Shown here in pieces: positions 5,544 to 6,127 of a stretch of DNA of 6,127 nucleotides. Positions within the stretch are counted from its first letter, which is position 1. Every line of letters starts with the position of its first letter. A program made the translations under genes and the position numbers. The DNA is from an uncultured Lachnospiraceae bacterium (lineage in GTDB: Bacteria; Bacillota; Clostridia; Lachnospirales; Lachnospiraceae), in NCBI GenBank assembly GCA_934359535.1, contig CAKRLN010000138.1, forward strand, positions 1-6,127. Direction: 5' to 3'. The notes beneath the pieces are model-generated. The model did no database searches, had not been told where the DNA came from, and saw nothing but the letters and a program-made list of their open reading frames with translations.

Positions 5544-5616
5544 TAGGTAATTGCGAAACTCATAATGAAACAGGATTTCATTGTGAGAAGTGACAAGTGT
5601 GTTTTGCAATTACCTA
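5544..5616. repeat. Palindromic intergenic repeat, copy A (nested double hairpin)
   Basis: The outer arms 5544-5559 (taggtaattgcgaaac) and 5601-5616 pair over 16 bp with one G-U. Inside, 5560-5570 pairs with 5576-5586 over 11 bp with one G-U around the loop cagga. Fourteen unpaired bases (5587-5600) separate the inner stem from the right outer arm. It starts at the base after the nth stop and ends 32 bases before lrgA. There is no T-run, so it is not a classical terminator. Bases 5549-5596 recur in the same direction at 6052-6099 with 43 of 48 matches. It resembles REP/MITE-like intergenic elements or a structured RNA; the family is not recognised. Confidence 0.85.
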
Positions 5617-5648
5617 ATACAATTTAATAGAAATGAGGAATATCAAAT

Positions 5649-6002
5649 ATGAAATTTTTGAGACAATTTATGATTATACTGGCAATTTCCTTTGTCGGTG
5701 AAGTGTTAAAATATATCATCCCGCTGCCGATTCCGGCAAGTATTTATGGGCTTGTCATTTTATTTGTGGCACTTGAAACTGGGCTTATCAAGCTATCTGC
5801 TGTAAAAGATACCGCAAAATTTTTAATTGAAATCATGCCGCTTATGTTTATTCCGGCAGGAGTTGGTCTTTTAGACTCCTGGGGCGTATTACAGCCGGTC
5901 ATTCTGCCGGTAGCCGTGATCACGATTGTATCAACGATTATTGTAATGGGTGTATCCGGCGTAGTAACCCAGGCTGTAATCCGCAGACAGAAGAGGTCAT
6001 AA
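5649..6002 (+). CDS. lrgA: LrgA/CidA family membrane protein
   Basis: A 117-residue integral membrane protein with about four hydrophobic segments (roughly 6-24, 28-46, 58-76, 82-109), a short positive C-terminus (RRQKRS) and no cleavable signal. The family signature PLPIPASIYGLVILF (25-39) and the later MPLMFIPAGVGLL (63-75) are clear. LrgA/CidA proteins are small holin-like membrane proteins, linked in staphylococci and bacilli to control of murein hydrolase activity, autolysis and export of overflow metabolites; they usually act with LrgB/CidB. No lrgB start is visible in the 125 bases after the stop, so any partner begins beyond the window. The start at 5649 has GAGG at 5635-5638, ten bases away, a modest site. 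The gene is bracketed by the two copies of the palindromic repeat. lrgA versus cidA cannot be told apart from sequence alone. Confidence 0.88.
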   Translation: MKFLRQFMIILAISFVGEVLKYIIPLPIPASIYGLVILFVALETGLIKLSAVKDTAKFLIEIMPLMFIPAGVGLLDSWGVLQPVILPVAVITIVSTIIVMGVSGVVTQAVIRRQKRS

Positions 6003-6017
6003 TTCAGTAATTTGAGA

Positions 6018-6099
6018 GAGTTTCGCAAACACCTAAGTAACTGACTTAGACAATTGCGAAACTCATAGTTAAGCAAGATTTCATTGTGAAAAGTGACAA
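6018..6099. repeat. Palindromic intergenic repeat, copy B, with an extra inverted arm
   Basis: Bases 6052-6099 match copy A (5549-5596) at 43 of 48 positions in the same orientation. The mismatches weaken the inner hairpin seen in copy A. Upstream, 6018-6028 (gagtttcgcaa) is the inverse of 6054-6064 and encloses a small stem 6033-6038/6044-6049. In this copy the left arm therefore can pair with an upstream partner. The right outer arm found in copy A is not seen before the window ends and may lie beyond it. The rest of the segment to 6127 shows no supported gene. Confidence 0.75.
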
Positions 6100-6127
6100 A
6101 AAGATTAAGAAGACACTGGGGAGCGGC

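Noticed and set aside
5590..5623. Promoter for lrgA using GTGACA and TACAAT
   Set aside because: The two boxes are 22 bases apart, too far for a housekeeping promoter, and both fall within or beside the repeat element.
5544..6099. Repeats as a CRISPR array or insertion sequence
   Set aside because: There are only two copies, separated by a complete gene, with no regular spacers and no transposase or cas gene in the window.
6094..6127. GTG-initiated open frame running off the end of the window
   Set aside because: It starts inside the repeat copy, has no Shine-Dalgarno sequence, and its 11 codons do not resemble the start of LrgB.

Overview
The window looks like chromosome of a low-to-moderate GC Clostridia bacterium, most likely a gut Lachnospiraceae (inference). 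The grounds are strong AGGAGG-type ribosome binding sites, TATAAT promoters, a standalone AICAR transformylase, a Clostridia-style galactokinase variant, a DUF3990 cassette and short palindromic intergenic repeats. I could not run any search; family calls rest on motifs read by eye.

Layout. (1) 2-577: the 3' end of a purine-biosynthesis AICAR transformylase, closed by a hairpin terminator. (2) 685-1659: a compact two-gene unit with its own extended -10 promoter. It encodes a DUF3990 protein with a PARP-like ADP-ribosyltransferase signature and, overlapping by ATGA, a small acidic DUF3791-like protein. This is a plausible but unproven toxin/partner pair. (3) 1666-2410: a scar of dead genes. 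An unrecognised reading frame directly behind the pair is broken by a one-base frameshift in an A-run, then runs into the remains of a MATE efflux pump whose first two helices are joined to its last one.

(4) 2411-4757: a divergent sugar-utilisation pair, an AraC-family regulator (minus strand) and a galactokinase (plus strand). Their 173-bp intergenic region holds three near-identical 13-bp direct repeats, 21 and 30 bp apart, good candidates for the regulator's operators. A strong terminator closes the galactokinase. (5) 4793-5543: endonuclease III (nth), with its own promoter and a small leader hairpin. (6) 5544-6127: an LrgA/CidA-family membrane protein gene bracketed by two copies (43 of 48 bases identical) of a palindromic intergenic element. 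The first copy folds into a nested double hairpin.

The most interesting parts are the ADP-ribosyltransferase-like pair with its decayed third gene, the repeat element around lrgA, and the operator array between the regulator and galK. Most other genes are ordinary housekeeping or catabolic functions.
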